From Lingula anatina (Eukaryota; Brachiopoda; Lingulata; Lingulida; Lingulidae): a DNA stretch of 22,245 bases. The stretch is taken from the NCBI RefSeq assembly GCF_001039355.2, contig NW_019776158.1, forward strand, positions 78,787 through 101,031, in the 5' to 3' direction. The translations under genes were made by a program, and so were the position numbers. Each line of letters begins with the position of its first letter. The first letter of the stretch is position 1. The notes under the pieces are model-generated. The model did no database searches. It had not been told where the DNA came from and worked only from the letters and a program-made list of their open reading frames with translations. Below are positions 1-9,813 of this stretch, one piece after another.

Positions 1-275
1 GAATAAGTAACCGAATAAGGAATAAGTAACCGAATAAGTAACAGGACTTTTGAATAAGGAATGGGTTATATTTTGTGTTTTTATTGGTATATTTAACAAT
101 TTTAGGGTGTCATCTAGATGAAGAGGGGGTGCTAGTATGATGAAACAGGTATTCTAGCATCAAAATCATAAAAAAACATAAAAAAGTTGAATAAGTAACC
201 GAATAAGGAACCGGGAATAAGTAACCAACTTCACATTTGAATAAGTAACCGAATAAGGAATAAGGAACCAGGAAT
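1..275. repeat. Degenerate 12-bp minisatellite
   Basis: The units GAATAAGTAACC and GAATAAGGAACC, with shortened forms such as GAATAAGGAAT, recur head to tail at about 1-64 and again at about 187-275. The 120 bp between the two blocks is unrelated. The array begins at the window edge, so its full length is unknown. The second block also repeats the phrase AACTTCACA. No open frame runs through it. It is probably a simple tandem satellite. Confidence 0.8.
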
Positions 276-290
276 CAACTTCACAGGGGT

Positions 291-852
291 CATTTTTGAG
301 TAAATCGCAATCCATTATATAATGAAACTCATCACCTATACTACGTTCGCAAAAATTACATATTCTATAATTTTTTCAGTTTTATTCCATCGACCTACCT
401 CAATTGGTAGTCTATGGTTACTAGTTCTAAATCTGGCAAGCAGAACGATTTCTCCTTTTGATAGGTCCAATTCTGAATAATTACGTGAACAAAATTCATT
501 TTGTGTAAACAACTTTTAAAAGAAACCTTTTGATGAACTATTACAATCATTACAGCACTGGTCCCGAAGGGTTTGCTCAATTCTCAGGATTAAGCCTTTT
601 TCGTTATGTACATTTTGGGAAATCCATATATAGTTCAATCCACAATCTTGAAAGATTTATTGTATATGGCTCAGCCATTTAAAATTCGAAATATTATGAT
701 TTGTATTCAGTAAATACAGTGCATACAGTGCCAAATAGTTGTTATTTTTGGTTAATGACTTCCATTACTTTAAGTAGAGTTTATAGCGACACGGTGTAAA
801 ACACTACACGTCCACGTCATTTTATTCGAGACTTTGCTTTGGAGTAAACTTA
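291..852. other. Non-coding stretch, nothing recognised
   Basis: AT-rich sequence with frequent stops in all frames. The 61-codon minus-strand frame at 395-580 has no family resemblance or splice context that I can see and I treat it as chance. Confidence 0.5.
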
Positions 853-1080
853 TACCCCATTCCCAGAGATTAGATCGATCCAAACTAGATCGACCTAACT
901 CCCTAGGGGTTCATGCTAAATAGCTGTCAGCCGAGTGGGCACGAAAGTTAATTACCCCCTTACAGCTTGTAGTAGGCGGGACGGACATTTAAGCTGGATT
1001 ATCTGACAATAGTCTAGTGAGACTCCCCACGAGGATAGATCGATCTAAAATCTATGGGAATGCGCCCTTAGAGTGGGGTA
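853..1080. mobile_element. MITE with TA target duplication, Tc1/mariner-like
   Basis: The element proper spans 855-1078 (224 bp) and is flanked on each side by TA (853-854 and 1079-1080), the target duplication typical of Tc1/mariner transposons. Its ends are inverted repeats starting CCCCA. The left arm (855-881) contains CATTCCCAGAGATTAGATC. The complement of the right arm (1033-1078) reads CCCCACTCTAAGG and then CATTCCCATAGATTTTAGAT, so the left arm lacks about 13 bp near its tip. The interior has no transposase frame, which makes this a non-autonomous element. The TA flanks and the matching arms are seen directly; the superfamily is inferred from the TA duplication. Confidence 0.7.
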
Positions 1081-2317
1081 GAGGTGACATGGCCATAGGA
1101 CACCTACATGTAGAACCACCAACGCTTCATTCTCAACTCTGCTTCTCCCTCCATACAGGTGTTTAATTCTGAGGAATTTGATACTAACTTGTTCAGAAAT
1201 GATTGAATTGAACAGTTGCGTAAGTGTCTTAAAACCGTTTCTTTTTCAAGATGTAATTAACCTTCCTATGTGGGATAGACGGATGTCGGCCATTCTGAGA
1301 ACCCGTGGCACATTAAACAGACAAAAGAACCAAGTTTTTCGGGAAGGACGTACGTCTGCCTTAGATGGCCCGACAAAGGAAATTAAGCAAATTATTGAAT
1401 CACCTTGGTCTCAAAGAATTCTGACGAGAATTTAATCACTGCCAAAGATCAGCTGGGTTTTCTAGCGGAAAGGAAGCGTCAGATTGTCATTATTTTCAGA
1501 TTTACTCAAAATAGAATACATAAAGGAACTATGAAAAGAAGAACATATTTTCAACCTAGAATACACATGTTATCCTTTTCAAGGCGTTTTAAATCACGGT
1601 TGCCTTTATTTGCCTGTCACCCTCTATAGGTCACGGGGACACTCAAATCCAAAGAGAGACCCCATCTTGTATATATTTGTCAGGTATGCTGAAAAAGGAT
1701 GTGAGTTCATGGCTCATATTTCGCTACCGCTTTTTCTCTCTTATTTCATTTTCCTGAGGTACGTCTTTGGAGACTTTCTCCTGTTGTTATAACTTCTTAA
1801 TTGGGCATTGTGCATTACCGAGCTTTCTCTCTTAAATATTTCAAATTTCGCACTTAAAAAATCACACTTGTAGGATTACATAAGAATGTTGAGATAAAAC
1901 CTATGTCTCCAAATAAGGCGTCTGTGCCAGATAAAATTAAAATTCATAATTGGTTTGGGAAATTACTTATTAATCAGTCTAGCTGTAACCACGCAACCTC
2001 ATCCTCTACTTCATGTCTTGCCACACCGCCATTCCCAGCGTCTGTCAAGGTTCCACGTATTAGGCGGTAATCACTCCTGAATACCCTTAAAGTAGAACTT
2101 GATCGCGTGCTTCTTGTGCGTAACGTCGATGTATAAACTGGAGACAATGCGCCACAATCCCAGCTTTGAGTATGATAGTAACCTGATCACCTTGCCTTAT
2201 GATTAACGGAACATACTGTCTGTATTCTCCTCCTTAGGCAGCCATTGCTCACCTAGAAACCTGACGTCTTAAATAGGGGTGACCCAAAGAAGGAGGAACC
2301 AGACACACACAAGGGGT
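1081..2317. other. Intergenic or intronic DNA, no supported gene
   Basis: Open frames at 1178-1435 (85 codons), 1405-1629 and 1610-1792 are short, overlap each other and resemble no family I know. A TACAG acceptor-like string ends at 1158, just before the 1178 frame, but I see no convincing donor after it. I do not call an exon here. Confidence 0.45.
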
Positions 2318-2413
2318 GCACTTAGATGTTTTTTAAGGTGTTGGTTTGGCTGAAATAACTGGACTTAGCACTTAGCCGGTTTTCAAAGTGTTGTTTCGGA
2401 TGAAATAACTGGA
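2318..2413. repeat. Two-copy tandem duplication, about 50 bp
   Basis: Both copies (2318-2363 and 2368-2413) start with GCACTTAG and end with TGAAATAACTGGA. They are offset by 50 bp and about three quarters identical. They share GTGTTG in the middle. No coding sense is apparent. Confidence 0.7.
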
Positions 2414-3529
2414 TAATCTCAAGAATCTATCGGTAAGTGAATAGCATTTAACATATTTTTCTCTTACTAAAAGGCGTTGCAATTGTTTTTTTCCCTTTTT
2501 TATCAGGCACAACATCCCGATAATACATTCAAAGTGACAATAATTGAAAACAAATAACAGAAGTCCTGGCAAACAGAAGGGAACAGAGAAGTAAGTGATA
2601 TAAGAGTAGTAGTAGCACTTCTGAAAGTTAAAAATTTTATCATCTATTATCATCTAATAGAATCTGTATCCAACAGTAGCTTATATGTTTCGATAAAAAA
2701 AACACAAGGTCCAAATGGAAAACTGATATTTCAACACTTATCCAATTCAACATTTTATTCATTCATTGAATATTTCTTCTTTGCATTTTTTATATGACTT
2801 TATTAATTTACTGATAAATCGGATTTCTTGAAAAGCGGCTACACAACAAGCAGCCTCTGAGGCCAAGGTTTTGTTTTCAAAATTAATACGTCCACAGTAA
2901 CATCATGTTGTGTGCTTTTTCCTAAGTAGATTTAAAAAGACGTAGGTCTGCTTCCAAGGTTAAACTTATTTAAGACGCAAGTTTATAATCTGTCCACTAA
3001 CCCGCTAGTTATTCTAGGAAGTTATCAGCTGTCGCGGATCAAGGTATTATTAAAACAATTTACACCTATTTGTTTCTACCCTGTGCGTAATTTTGAGTTT
3101 GAAGACTACTTTTTATTTTCCAATTTATACAAATTATCAAATGAGTCCAGAGGAAGAGCTTCTCAGTTGAAGATGTCTTTCTCCTCGCCTTGTTCTCCTC
3201 AAAGTTTCACCAGTCTTGTCAATCAAAATGTTTGCACCGTTACAGTATATAACGAGAATATTGAGTGGAAACCGCCCGACCCCCGAGAAGGTTTATTTTG
3301 GGCTTTGTGTTTCAAATCAGGGCAGTTGGTAGTACTTCTGTTGTACCTCCCCTTCGTTTTGAAGAGAAGATAAATCCGCCATGTTAATTTGAAAATGGGG
3401 AGAGGGGGATGTCACATCAAGGTACAGGCATCGTGCAGCAAAGGGAAGCTTCCTTCTTGTGTCTTTCTTATTTTATTTATATTTAACTAAAAAGGAACTA
3501 AAATATTCTAATACATTCTTAAGGATATT
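2414..3529. other. Non-coding stretch, no supported gene
   Basis: AT-rich with many stops. The frames at 2372-2653 (minus) and 3083-3373 (plus) are low-complexity, rich in Phe, Leu and Tyr, and show no family resemblance. The segment 3166-3370 is less AT-rich, but I found no reading frame with clear splice borders in it. Confidence 0.45.
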
Positions 3530-3980
3530 GTTGGCCTTGGCCAAAAACTCCCCATTTACTGCCTTACATATATTCTTCTGGATAGCCGATAAATCTTCAG
3601 TGTTCAGTGACTAAATTAATTAACATTTACACACGTCACCTTACGGATGACGTCATGTGGAAAAATTGAAACATCAGTTTCTCAAATTTCTCCTTTACCT
3701 GAACACTCACGAACACCGTTTTAACGCCAATTTAAGGACACCATTTAGCACTCCAAATCCCTGCCAGCGATTTTTTTAGACGTCTTAGGTCAGATTTTAT
3801 GGTTTATAAAGCAAAATTATGACTTTGTTTAATGAAAATCTGCAATTTGGGGCTCATAACTCCACCACAAAAACATTTAAACCAAAATGTACTCGTGGTC
3901 AAGTATGCCAGTTTTCATGATAAAATCTTGTTCAAGGATGACGTTACGCCCCATACCGATTGCTATCTCACCTCAAAATA
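3530..3980. repeat. Dispersed repeat, copy 1
   Basis: This stretch aligns in order with 12680-13434. Shared landmarks are CAAAAACTCCC near the start, AATCTTCAG followed by TTCA and TGAC, GATGACGTCAT, TTCTCAAATTTCTCCTT, GAACACCGTT followed by AACGCC, CAGCGATTTTT, GGGGCTCATAACTCCA, and TTACGCCCCAT with CGATTGCTATCTCACC at the end. The divergence is substantial. Copy 1 lacks the roughly 275-bp insertion of copy 2. Its orientation and class are unknown. No terminal inverted repeats or open frame are evident, so it may be a fragment of a longer transposon. Confidence 0.8.
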
Positions 3981-4994
3981 GAAAGGAGTAAATTCGACGA
4001 TTAAAGCCTTGAGTTGCTTATGCTATACATTGCAACGAGAAATATAAAGCCGATATTTATATTTTCGAGAGGATTTATAGCAATTTAAAACAGCACAAAT
4101 ATGGATGCTTTTTTAAATAATTAGATGCAGAAAAAAACTCATTTTCGGTATGTCGATGATAATATAGGGTTACAATATCCTTAATTTAGAGACTACATTA
4201 CCAGTTTCTTAGTTTCTCGTTATTTAGCCTTCATGTAAGTTACGAGACAACGAAAATCCCTTGGTTATTCTTTCCTGTAAGTTCTAAATTTTATGCTGGA
4301 TTAATGCAGAAAAATGTTCTTGAGTATTATCCAATGGTTTGTAATAAATCAGCAAGAAGACAATTAAGGACTGTTTACACAACCTTCCTGTTGCCAAGGA
4401 AATACATGTACAACTAAAGTTTTTATTATTTAACAAGTAGAGCATTACTGATTGATGATTAGTTTCATTACTACATGTATTTAGGTCGGGGTCTAATTGT
4501 GCTAATACAAAATCGTGAGGGCGTGTTTTATTAAAATAAACATGACGAAGGAAAAGCGATATTTTAAAAACACGTCTTTTTTTCCAATCATTTCATCTTT
4601 CATCTTTGGTTATTGGGTGAAGGACGGTGTTGAGGAAGACCTAAGGCTATAAGTAATTGATTCTCTTCCTGACGTACTCCAGACGGTGGTACGGCTACAG
4701 TTACCTTGGGTTAAGTCTGCGCTTAAGGCCCTCTTTAGAAAAACCAATCTTTTTTGATAGGCAATGAACGATATAATATATGTTCAGAAGTATGCCCGAA
4801 AGGAAATAATGGGAGATCAGGAAACAGATATGTGATTTACTTTAACAATATGCTGGAGTGCTACCTCGGTAATGGCATTGGATTCCTCTTTGTCTTGAAT
4901 TGCTTATTGGAATTCCTAAAAAAATTACCAGACATTTCTTTTCTTCTTTTGAATTGTGGATCTCTTACTATAAGAGCGTGTTTTACAGTTTCAG
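3981..4994. other. Presumed intron or upstream region of the precursor gene
   Basis: No feature beyond AT-rich unique-looking sequence. The reading frame that leads into the 5009 start is open from 4754, but the part before 4995 looks intronic: TTTTACAGTTTCAG makes a good acceptor at 4981-4994. I could not locate the preceding exon or promoter. Confidence 0.4.
4981..4994 (+). other. Predicted splice acceptor
   Basis: TTTTACAGTTTCAG contains two AG choices, at 4987-4988 and 4993-4994. The second is favoured because it leaves a 14-nt 5' leader before the ATG at 5009. The tract upstream is only moderately pyrimidine-rich. Confidence 0.45.
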
Positions 4995-5008
4995 GACCAG
5001 TGAGAGAA

Positions 5009-5385
5009 ATGGCAAAATCATTTCATGTTATGTGTGTGAGCTGGTGGACAGCGCTGGCCCTGTTGTCCCTTCAGTTTATGGAATGCCACATGTCGGCGTG
5101 TCACCAACTATGTAGCAAATTTACCGAAAACAACGCTCAGCTGGAAGAATGCCTCACCAGCGCATGTCCGCTGGTGTATCGGAACAGACTGAACCGATTT
5201 GGAAAGCGTTTTCAGGAGGCGTTCTTAAAGGGCAGCTCATTTGGAGGGGACGCGGACCAGACGATCGTCCACAAAGAAGAGAACCAAATCATCACATCCC
5301 TGGACAATGGGAACATTTTGCCGTGGCTCAGTCCCTACGCTCGACTAAGACGACACATGATGTTTCCTAGGAAACAAAACACAAG
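5009..5385 (+). CDS. Secreted neuropeptide-type precursor, four-Cys RFamide (exon)
   Basis: Probable exon 4995-5385, with acceptor TTTACAGTTTCAG before 4995 and donor AAG|GTGTGT after 5385, leaving a phase-2 intron. The ATG at 5009 has G at -3 and at +4. Residues 1-24 form a signal peptide with core WWTALALLSLQF. Residues 31-53 carry CxxxC, 12 residues, then CxxxxC (Cys31, 35, 48, 53). The segment YRNRLNRF follows, then Gly65-Lys66-Arg67, the standard amidation and dibasic cleavage signal. This predicts one about 35-residue disulfide-bonded peptide ending in Asn-Arg-Phe-amide. Further basic sites lie at Arg112-Arg115 (RLRR) and Arg121-Lys122. Cys26 sits at the likely signal cleavage boundary and its fate is unclear. 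This is the organisation of a peptide-hormone precursor (established knowledge), but I cannot match the four-cysteine spacing to a named family. It could also be another small secreted protein. Confidence 0.6.
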
Positions 5386-5393
5386 GTGTGTGA
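5386..5393 (+). other. Predicted splice donor
   Basis: AAG|GTGTGTGA is close to the animal donor consensus and falls where the precursor frame stops looking peptide-like. Without splicing the frame would run to a TAG ending at 5452, adding about 22 residues. Confidence 0.5.
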
Positions 5394-5465
5394 TCCTGAT
5401 TAATGAGAGAAAAAAATTTAACGAGCCGTGGTTCGATATATTTCCAATGTAGATATCAACAATTG

Positions 5466-5710
5466 TAGGGGAGACCTGGGCTAGTTGGACCCCGGGGTAA
5501 GTTGGACCCCCATCAATTTATAGCAAACTAACTATGGTGTAAAAGAATTGATCACATCATTTTGTAAAGTGACCGTATCCAATAGTGCTAAGAAAGCGTC
5601 GGCAGTGAGTCCAAATGAAATAATTTAGCATATTAAAGTAACTTAATTAAAGAGACTTGATGGGGGGGGGGCAGCTTACCCCGGGGTCCAACTAGCCCCG
5701 GTCTCCCCTA
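5466..5710. mobile_element. MITE with long terminal inverted repeats and TA target duplication
   Basis: The element proper spans 5468-5708 (241 bp) and is flanked by TA on both sides. The terminal inverted repeats are about 50 bp long (5468-5516 and 5658-5708) and differ at only a few positions. The left end starts GGGGAGACCTGGGCTAGTTG and the complement of the right end starts GGGGAGACCGGGGCTAGTTG. Both arms share GACCCCGGGGTAAG and CATCAA. The right arm carries a ten-G run at 5662-5671. The interior of about 140 bp has no coding frame. This is a non-autonomous Tc1/mariner-type element in the presumed intron of the precursor gene, about 80 bp after the donor. The close match of the arms suggests a fairly recent insertion. 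Confidence 0.85.
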
Positions 5711-6365
5711 TTAGAAGCTTATTTTTTTATATACTGTTTATTGTTACGTTTGGGATATTTTCAAAATAGATTTTCAACAATGGTCATTTAAGAGTTTATT
5801 CTGAGGTTGGCAGAGACTAGTTTCTCAGAACAGTTTGATAATGGAATGTGCACGATAAAGGTGTAGTAGCCGACTTAATTCGATAAACCATTTGTCTAAA
5901 ACAGTCACCATTTCTTTCTTGTAGTTTTATTTCATGAGACTAGTTCTGATTCACCTTAGATCAGATTGGACTAAATTTTGACCTAAATGGCCACACCATC
6001 TTTCCGTCTTAAAGGTACATTTGAACCTAGCGTCGGTGGAGCGTGGATTCCCAGTAACGCATATTAACCACTTCTACTAGTATTTTGTATCAGTTAAACA
6101 GTATTCTGCATCATTGACAGTTATTATTAAAGTGTTAGATAGGAGAGTGGTGGCATCGAGAGTTAATTACTTTTTTCACCAATAAATTAGTAAGGACGCA
6201 TGTAGCGTTCAAGTGCACCCGGCGAGTAAAAGGTTATTTTGTCACTAGATACGGACACAATTAATTGATTAATTAATTATCTGAAAAATTAACCGCAACG
6301 GTGAGTTTAATCGGGTATCAAGTAAGGTAACCAGGGCTATGTAGACGCTGGCAGATAAGGCACAG
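5711..6365. other. Presumed intron, nothing else recognised
   Basis: AT-rich DNA. It contains TTAATTGATTAATTAATTA at about 6261-6279, a string of homeodomain-type TAAT cores that may also be chance in AT-rich sequence. Confidence 0.4.
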
Positions 6366-6570
6366 GGGTGGATTGAGGCCGTCTTATGGGTCTTCCGGAA
6401 GACGGTCAGATTTTGAAGTTTACATTGATGGGCATCTAATTTTTCTGTCGGAAGACAAAAATAGAGGATGGATCAACAAAGATAATTTGGAAGATTGTCA
6501 GAAAATATCTCTGGATCCGCACCCGAAGTCCTTGTTTAAGCAGAAGTCGGGCTCGTTCTGGTTTGCATAG
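6366..6570 (+). CDS. Possible terminal coding exon (speculative)
   Basis: An open frame ends in TAG at 6568-6570. If CACAG at 6361-6365 is used as acceptor, the first base (G6366) completes the AG left by the phase-2 donor at 5385, and the frame continues as GGLRPSYGSSGRR and on to SDFEVYIDGHLIF. A Gly-Arg-Arg would then be another amidation/cleavage site. Against this, the acceptor has almost no polypyrimidine tract, and a phase match has a one-in-three chance. Independently, SDFEVYIDGHLIF resembles the FEV-x-(I/V)-(D/N)-G-x-L strand pair of the Rdx/selenoprotein W family, where Ser-Lys normally follows; here the next residues are Leu-Ser-Glu-Asp. It could be an exon of the precursor, a fragment of an Rdx-like gene, or chance. 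Confidence 0.3.
6390..6403. other. 14-bp perfect palindrome
   Basis: GTCTTCCGGAAGAC reads the same on both strands and contains CCGGAAG, an ETS-type core. It may be a chance palindrome within the candidate exon. Confidence 0.4.
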
Positions 6571-8859
6571 CAATGCGGTTAATGATTTGTTGTCTCGTTT
6601 CTCTTTAATATTTCTACATGGACGATACAAGGCCAAGCAGCACGCAAGCCACGGCAGCTTTCTAAAATGCCGGAAAAAGTGTTTTAATATATGCTGCATA
6701 AACTTAAAAGTGTAACCGTTTATTTTCAGCAAACCCCAAAATGAAGAACGTTAGATGAGAACGTACCAGACAGCTATATAAGTAACGCTACTACCACACT
6801 ACTGTTACAACTGCTATTATCGTTTCTACTACCACTGCTACCAACCACCATTGCCCAGGAACTCACCACAGCCTGAGACTGAACGCAAAGTATGCCCCAA
6901 GTCTCATGTTTCAGGGGTCCTTGGAGTCACTGCTACCCCCAGTAGACTTACGGCGTCCGCCTTGGGCACGTTTGGAACTGTTGGCTGTTGCTACTTTGTC
7001 ACTTGATACTTATTACTTATAGACAACGAGAATTATTCATGTTTAGAATATTATATCGCGAGAACGGAGTCAAAAGAGAAGGCAAGTTGTCTGTATGACT
7101 TAATGCAGACGGTTTGTGTACATTTCTAGCTTTTTATGCAGTCAAATATACTTTTTTGTGGCGGATTAATTGGTAATAATGTTAATTTAGCCAAAACGTT
7201 ATTTCTGGGGCAAAAATGAATGATAATGTGGGACTTTATGAACAGAAACTTGTATATTGTTTCCTCCTAACTGCAATGTATGTATGTATATATATATATA
7301 ATTGGCGCATTGCTCTGACGTTCACTCATAGAAATGTTTAAGATATAAAATGATGCAAAACGTTCACTTAATATTTTTCTGATGTTGTAAAATACTATAC
7401 ATCTGCCGCCTTAATGTTCTTGTAAACACAACCTCACAGTGTAAGTAACGTCAGATGTGTCGTATCAGTACAGTTATAACATCACATTGTTTTAAGCCGA
7501 TGATTTGTTTGTATCAAAGACAACGACTTGATTCCACTCAGTCAAAATATTGAAGGTTTGCAATGCTTCGGATAATATCGCACAAACTACCTGTGTCTTT
7601 AGTGACATAAGCTACTCGTTGACGCGTGTGATATTTCACACACTGTTGGGAATCAATTATCAACCAGTGCAATGGGAGGCTTGGTATTTGACTTGGCTTT
7701 GAAAATGTAAAGACTTCAATATTTGTCCATTTCATCAGTATATGTAAGTCACCTTGACTTCCCGTGGATAAGTTAGTGGATTAATACAAACTTAGTTTAG
7801 TCTCCCGCTACGATCGGTTTGTAGCAGAGCAGATGTTGACTTTAAAATTCTGGAGGTAGATTTTCTGAAAGACAACCAAATTTAAAGGGCAAATTACGTT
7901 TTTACACGTCGCTGCGTTCTGTTTTATATTAAATGTCTCGCTTGGTTTAAAGCCCAAACATGTCTGACACACGTATTGCCATTTCTTGGGGGAGGGGTTC
8001 GGAATGTAACATTAAACGAACATTTAAGTTCATTAAGATATTTCAATAGTTAATTTGTGTTATGTTTTCAGTTATTTAGCTTTATGGCAACCGGCAAAAT
8101 AGCAATATACCGAATATAAGATATTGATAACTAAAATATTAACAGTTATGAATTTACGAAATATAACTTTATGTTCCTCTTAGTCTAACGTTTATAACAC
8201 CTGTTGTATTTGTGGAGTTCCGTACTAAAATGATGGTCCAGCGCCAGAGGAAAACATTTCGTGACGTCACATCTAATCTCCCAGAAAAACTGATATGATA
8301 AATTGGTCTTCATCCATTTACTTGCCGATTAACTGCCTTCTTTTTTATCATACTACCTCGACCTCGACCAAGATACGTCTTCCCAAACGACTAAACTGCT
8401 ACCATTTTATTCGATCAGCTTATTATTTATTGGCCCAAGTTTTTTTTTAATTCTGACGCAATTTTACGAAAACCGCTGACTCCGAATTGCACATTTGGAC
8501 TCTCATTTTTCTACTGAGCTCCGCATGCATGTAGCTGTTCTAATACAATGTAGCTGGTAAGGCTTAATTTTTAACTGCTAGAGACCGTAGATTATAATAC
8601 TCAACATTCTCCACCAAATACTGGTAGTAGCAAGATATAAATTGAATTGAGTTAAGATAAATCCATATTTTTATGTTAAAAGTGGGAAGCTAGTGGTTTT
8701 GTTTTTCAATCACCCGATATATACATATATGTATAGGATAAATATGGAACTGGAGATATGAAACAATAAAACAATTTTCAGGCAACCTTAAGCAATATGA
8801 GTTCATGACTTCATCTTTTGATCATAACCTCCGGAAAGAAGATCATGTTTTCATCCACT
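6571..8859. other. Long stretch without a supported gene
   Basis: AT-rich DNA with no convincing exon. Small items are a degenerate ACT/ACC-rich tract at about 6785-6850, a short TATG/TA run at about 7276-7301, and a 16-bp palindrome TATACATATATGTATA at 8720-8735. The frames at 6436-6732 and 7538-7735 (both minus) look like chance. Confidence 0.45.
8262..8269. promoter_or_regulatory. Perfect CRE palindrome TGACGTCA
   Basis: An 8-bp full cAMP-response element (CREB/ATF site by established knowledge) in CGTGACGTCACA. It lies outside the dispersed repeat. Function is not shown by the sequence. Confidence 0.4.
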
Positions 8860-9230
8860 TTTGTTTGGCTGTTTGTTTGTTTGTTTGTTTGTTTGTTCGT
8901 TCGTCTCCACCCTTACTAAAAGGTTGTGGGTGGATTTCGATAGAATTTTTAGAAAAAGTCAGAATCGGGATATTTTGGTGATGATCGTTCATTAATTAAT
9001 GATTAATCATTAGATTATCTGCACTCTTCCGATGCTTTTCTAATCCTGGTATGCTTTACTTTAAGTATCGGATTTTTAGAAAAAGCACACCAAACTTTAA
9101 AATAAATCAGTAATCCAAGAGGTAGGATAAACGGATTCTGCCAAATGTAAAAAGGGAATTCATTATAGACTGGTCGGGGAAGCGATAGATGATGGTATTT
9201 TGTAAAGGGTGTGGAGGTTTACCCTAAAAT
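8860..9230. repeat. TTTG microsatellite followed by repeat-like DNA
   Basis: GTTT units run at about 8860-8904, ending in GTTCGTTCGTC. They are followed by GGTGGATTTCGATAGAATTT, a layout I associate with dispersed repeats in marine invertebrates (a TTTG run and then a 'GGATGGATTTCGATGAAATTT'-type phrase). ATTTTTAGAAAAAG occurs twice, at about 8945 and 9074. The repeat's far boundary is a guess. Two overlapping palindromes, CATTAATTAATG (8990-9001) and TGATTAATCA (9000-9009), lie inside. Confidence 0.5.
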
Positions 9231-9299
9231 AGCTCAAAACGTGACACATGACAAAATATACTAATATCTAATATACTAATGATAAATATACTCATGTCA

Positions 9300-9585
9300 T
9301 TTTGACATTATGTCTATGGAACATAGCCATTATTTATGACCGTCACGCACGTAAGACCGAGACTGTTCAAATTGCCTCAATTTTGACATTATGTCAATGG
9401 AACATGGCTATTTTTATGAGCGTCACGCACGTAAGACCGAAACTATGAAGGCGTTTGTCATCAACTTTTCTAAGAATCCCCAGGTACGGGTACAAATTGC
9501 CTCAATTTTAACATTATGTCTATGGAACATGGCTATTTTTAATGAGCGTCACGCACGCAAGACTATGGAAACTATGGAGGCCATA
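9300..9585 (+). repeat. Three-copy repeat of about 70 bp
   Basis: The core TTTGACATTATGTC, ATGGAACAT, GCCAT or GGCTAT, and CGTCACGCACGTAAGAC starts at 9301, 9382 and 9507. Offsets are 81 and 125 bp; the longer gap holds about 45 bp of extra sequence between copies 2 and 3. Copies 2 and 3 are also preceded by CAAATTGCCTCAATTTT. All three copies can be read as ERHARKT or DRHARKT in one frame, although copy 3 has an extra T upstream. A 72-codon frame (9391-9609) spans copies 2 and 3. I regard it as a local tandem repeat, with coding possible but unproven. Confidence 0.75.
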
Positions 9586-9609
9586 CTTATACCAAATGCC
9601 ATATCATAG

Positions 9610-9813
9610 GGCTTGTTGACATTATTCCATTGCATAGTAATAAACAAAGCAGGTCTTTTTTTTAATCCACGAAATATACAGTACGCCTTTAACTCACTTT
9701 TTTTTTGATCGTTATGAAATAGCAAATGTCCATATCACTTAAAAGTGCTTCAACTCGTTTCAATGCCCAAAAAAAGATGAATTTGTAACAACTGAGCACA
9801 TTGTCATACCTAC
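9610..9813. other. Presumed intron on the minus strand, if the next exon is real
   Basis: AT-rich sequence with two T-runs at 9656-9664 and 9699-9706. Nothing else is recognised. Confidence 0.35.

Noticed and set aside
1-275. CRISPR array or telomeric repeat
   Set aside because: Units of 12 bp without spacers are a minisatellite, and the unit is not a known telomere motif.
891-960. tRNA-like or SINE promoter boxes (GGGGTTCATGC, CAGCCGAGTGGGC)
   Set aside because: Box B does not fit GGTTCGANNC, the order is wrong for an A-then-B promoter, and the segment lies inside the MITE.
4754-5008. Upstream part of the 232-codon open frame as coding N-terminus of the precursor
   Set aside because: A good signal peptide starts at 5009 with favourable context, an acceptor string ends at 4994, and the upstream residues look like translated intron.
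4900-5370. Two alternative-frame open readings (4900-5115 and 5149-5370)
   Set aside because: They overlap the precursor exon in other frames and show no signal peptide or family motif. They are shadow frames.
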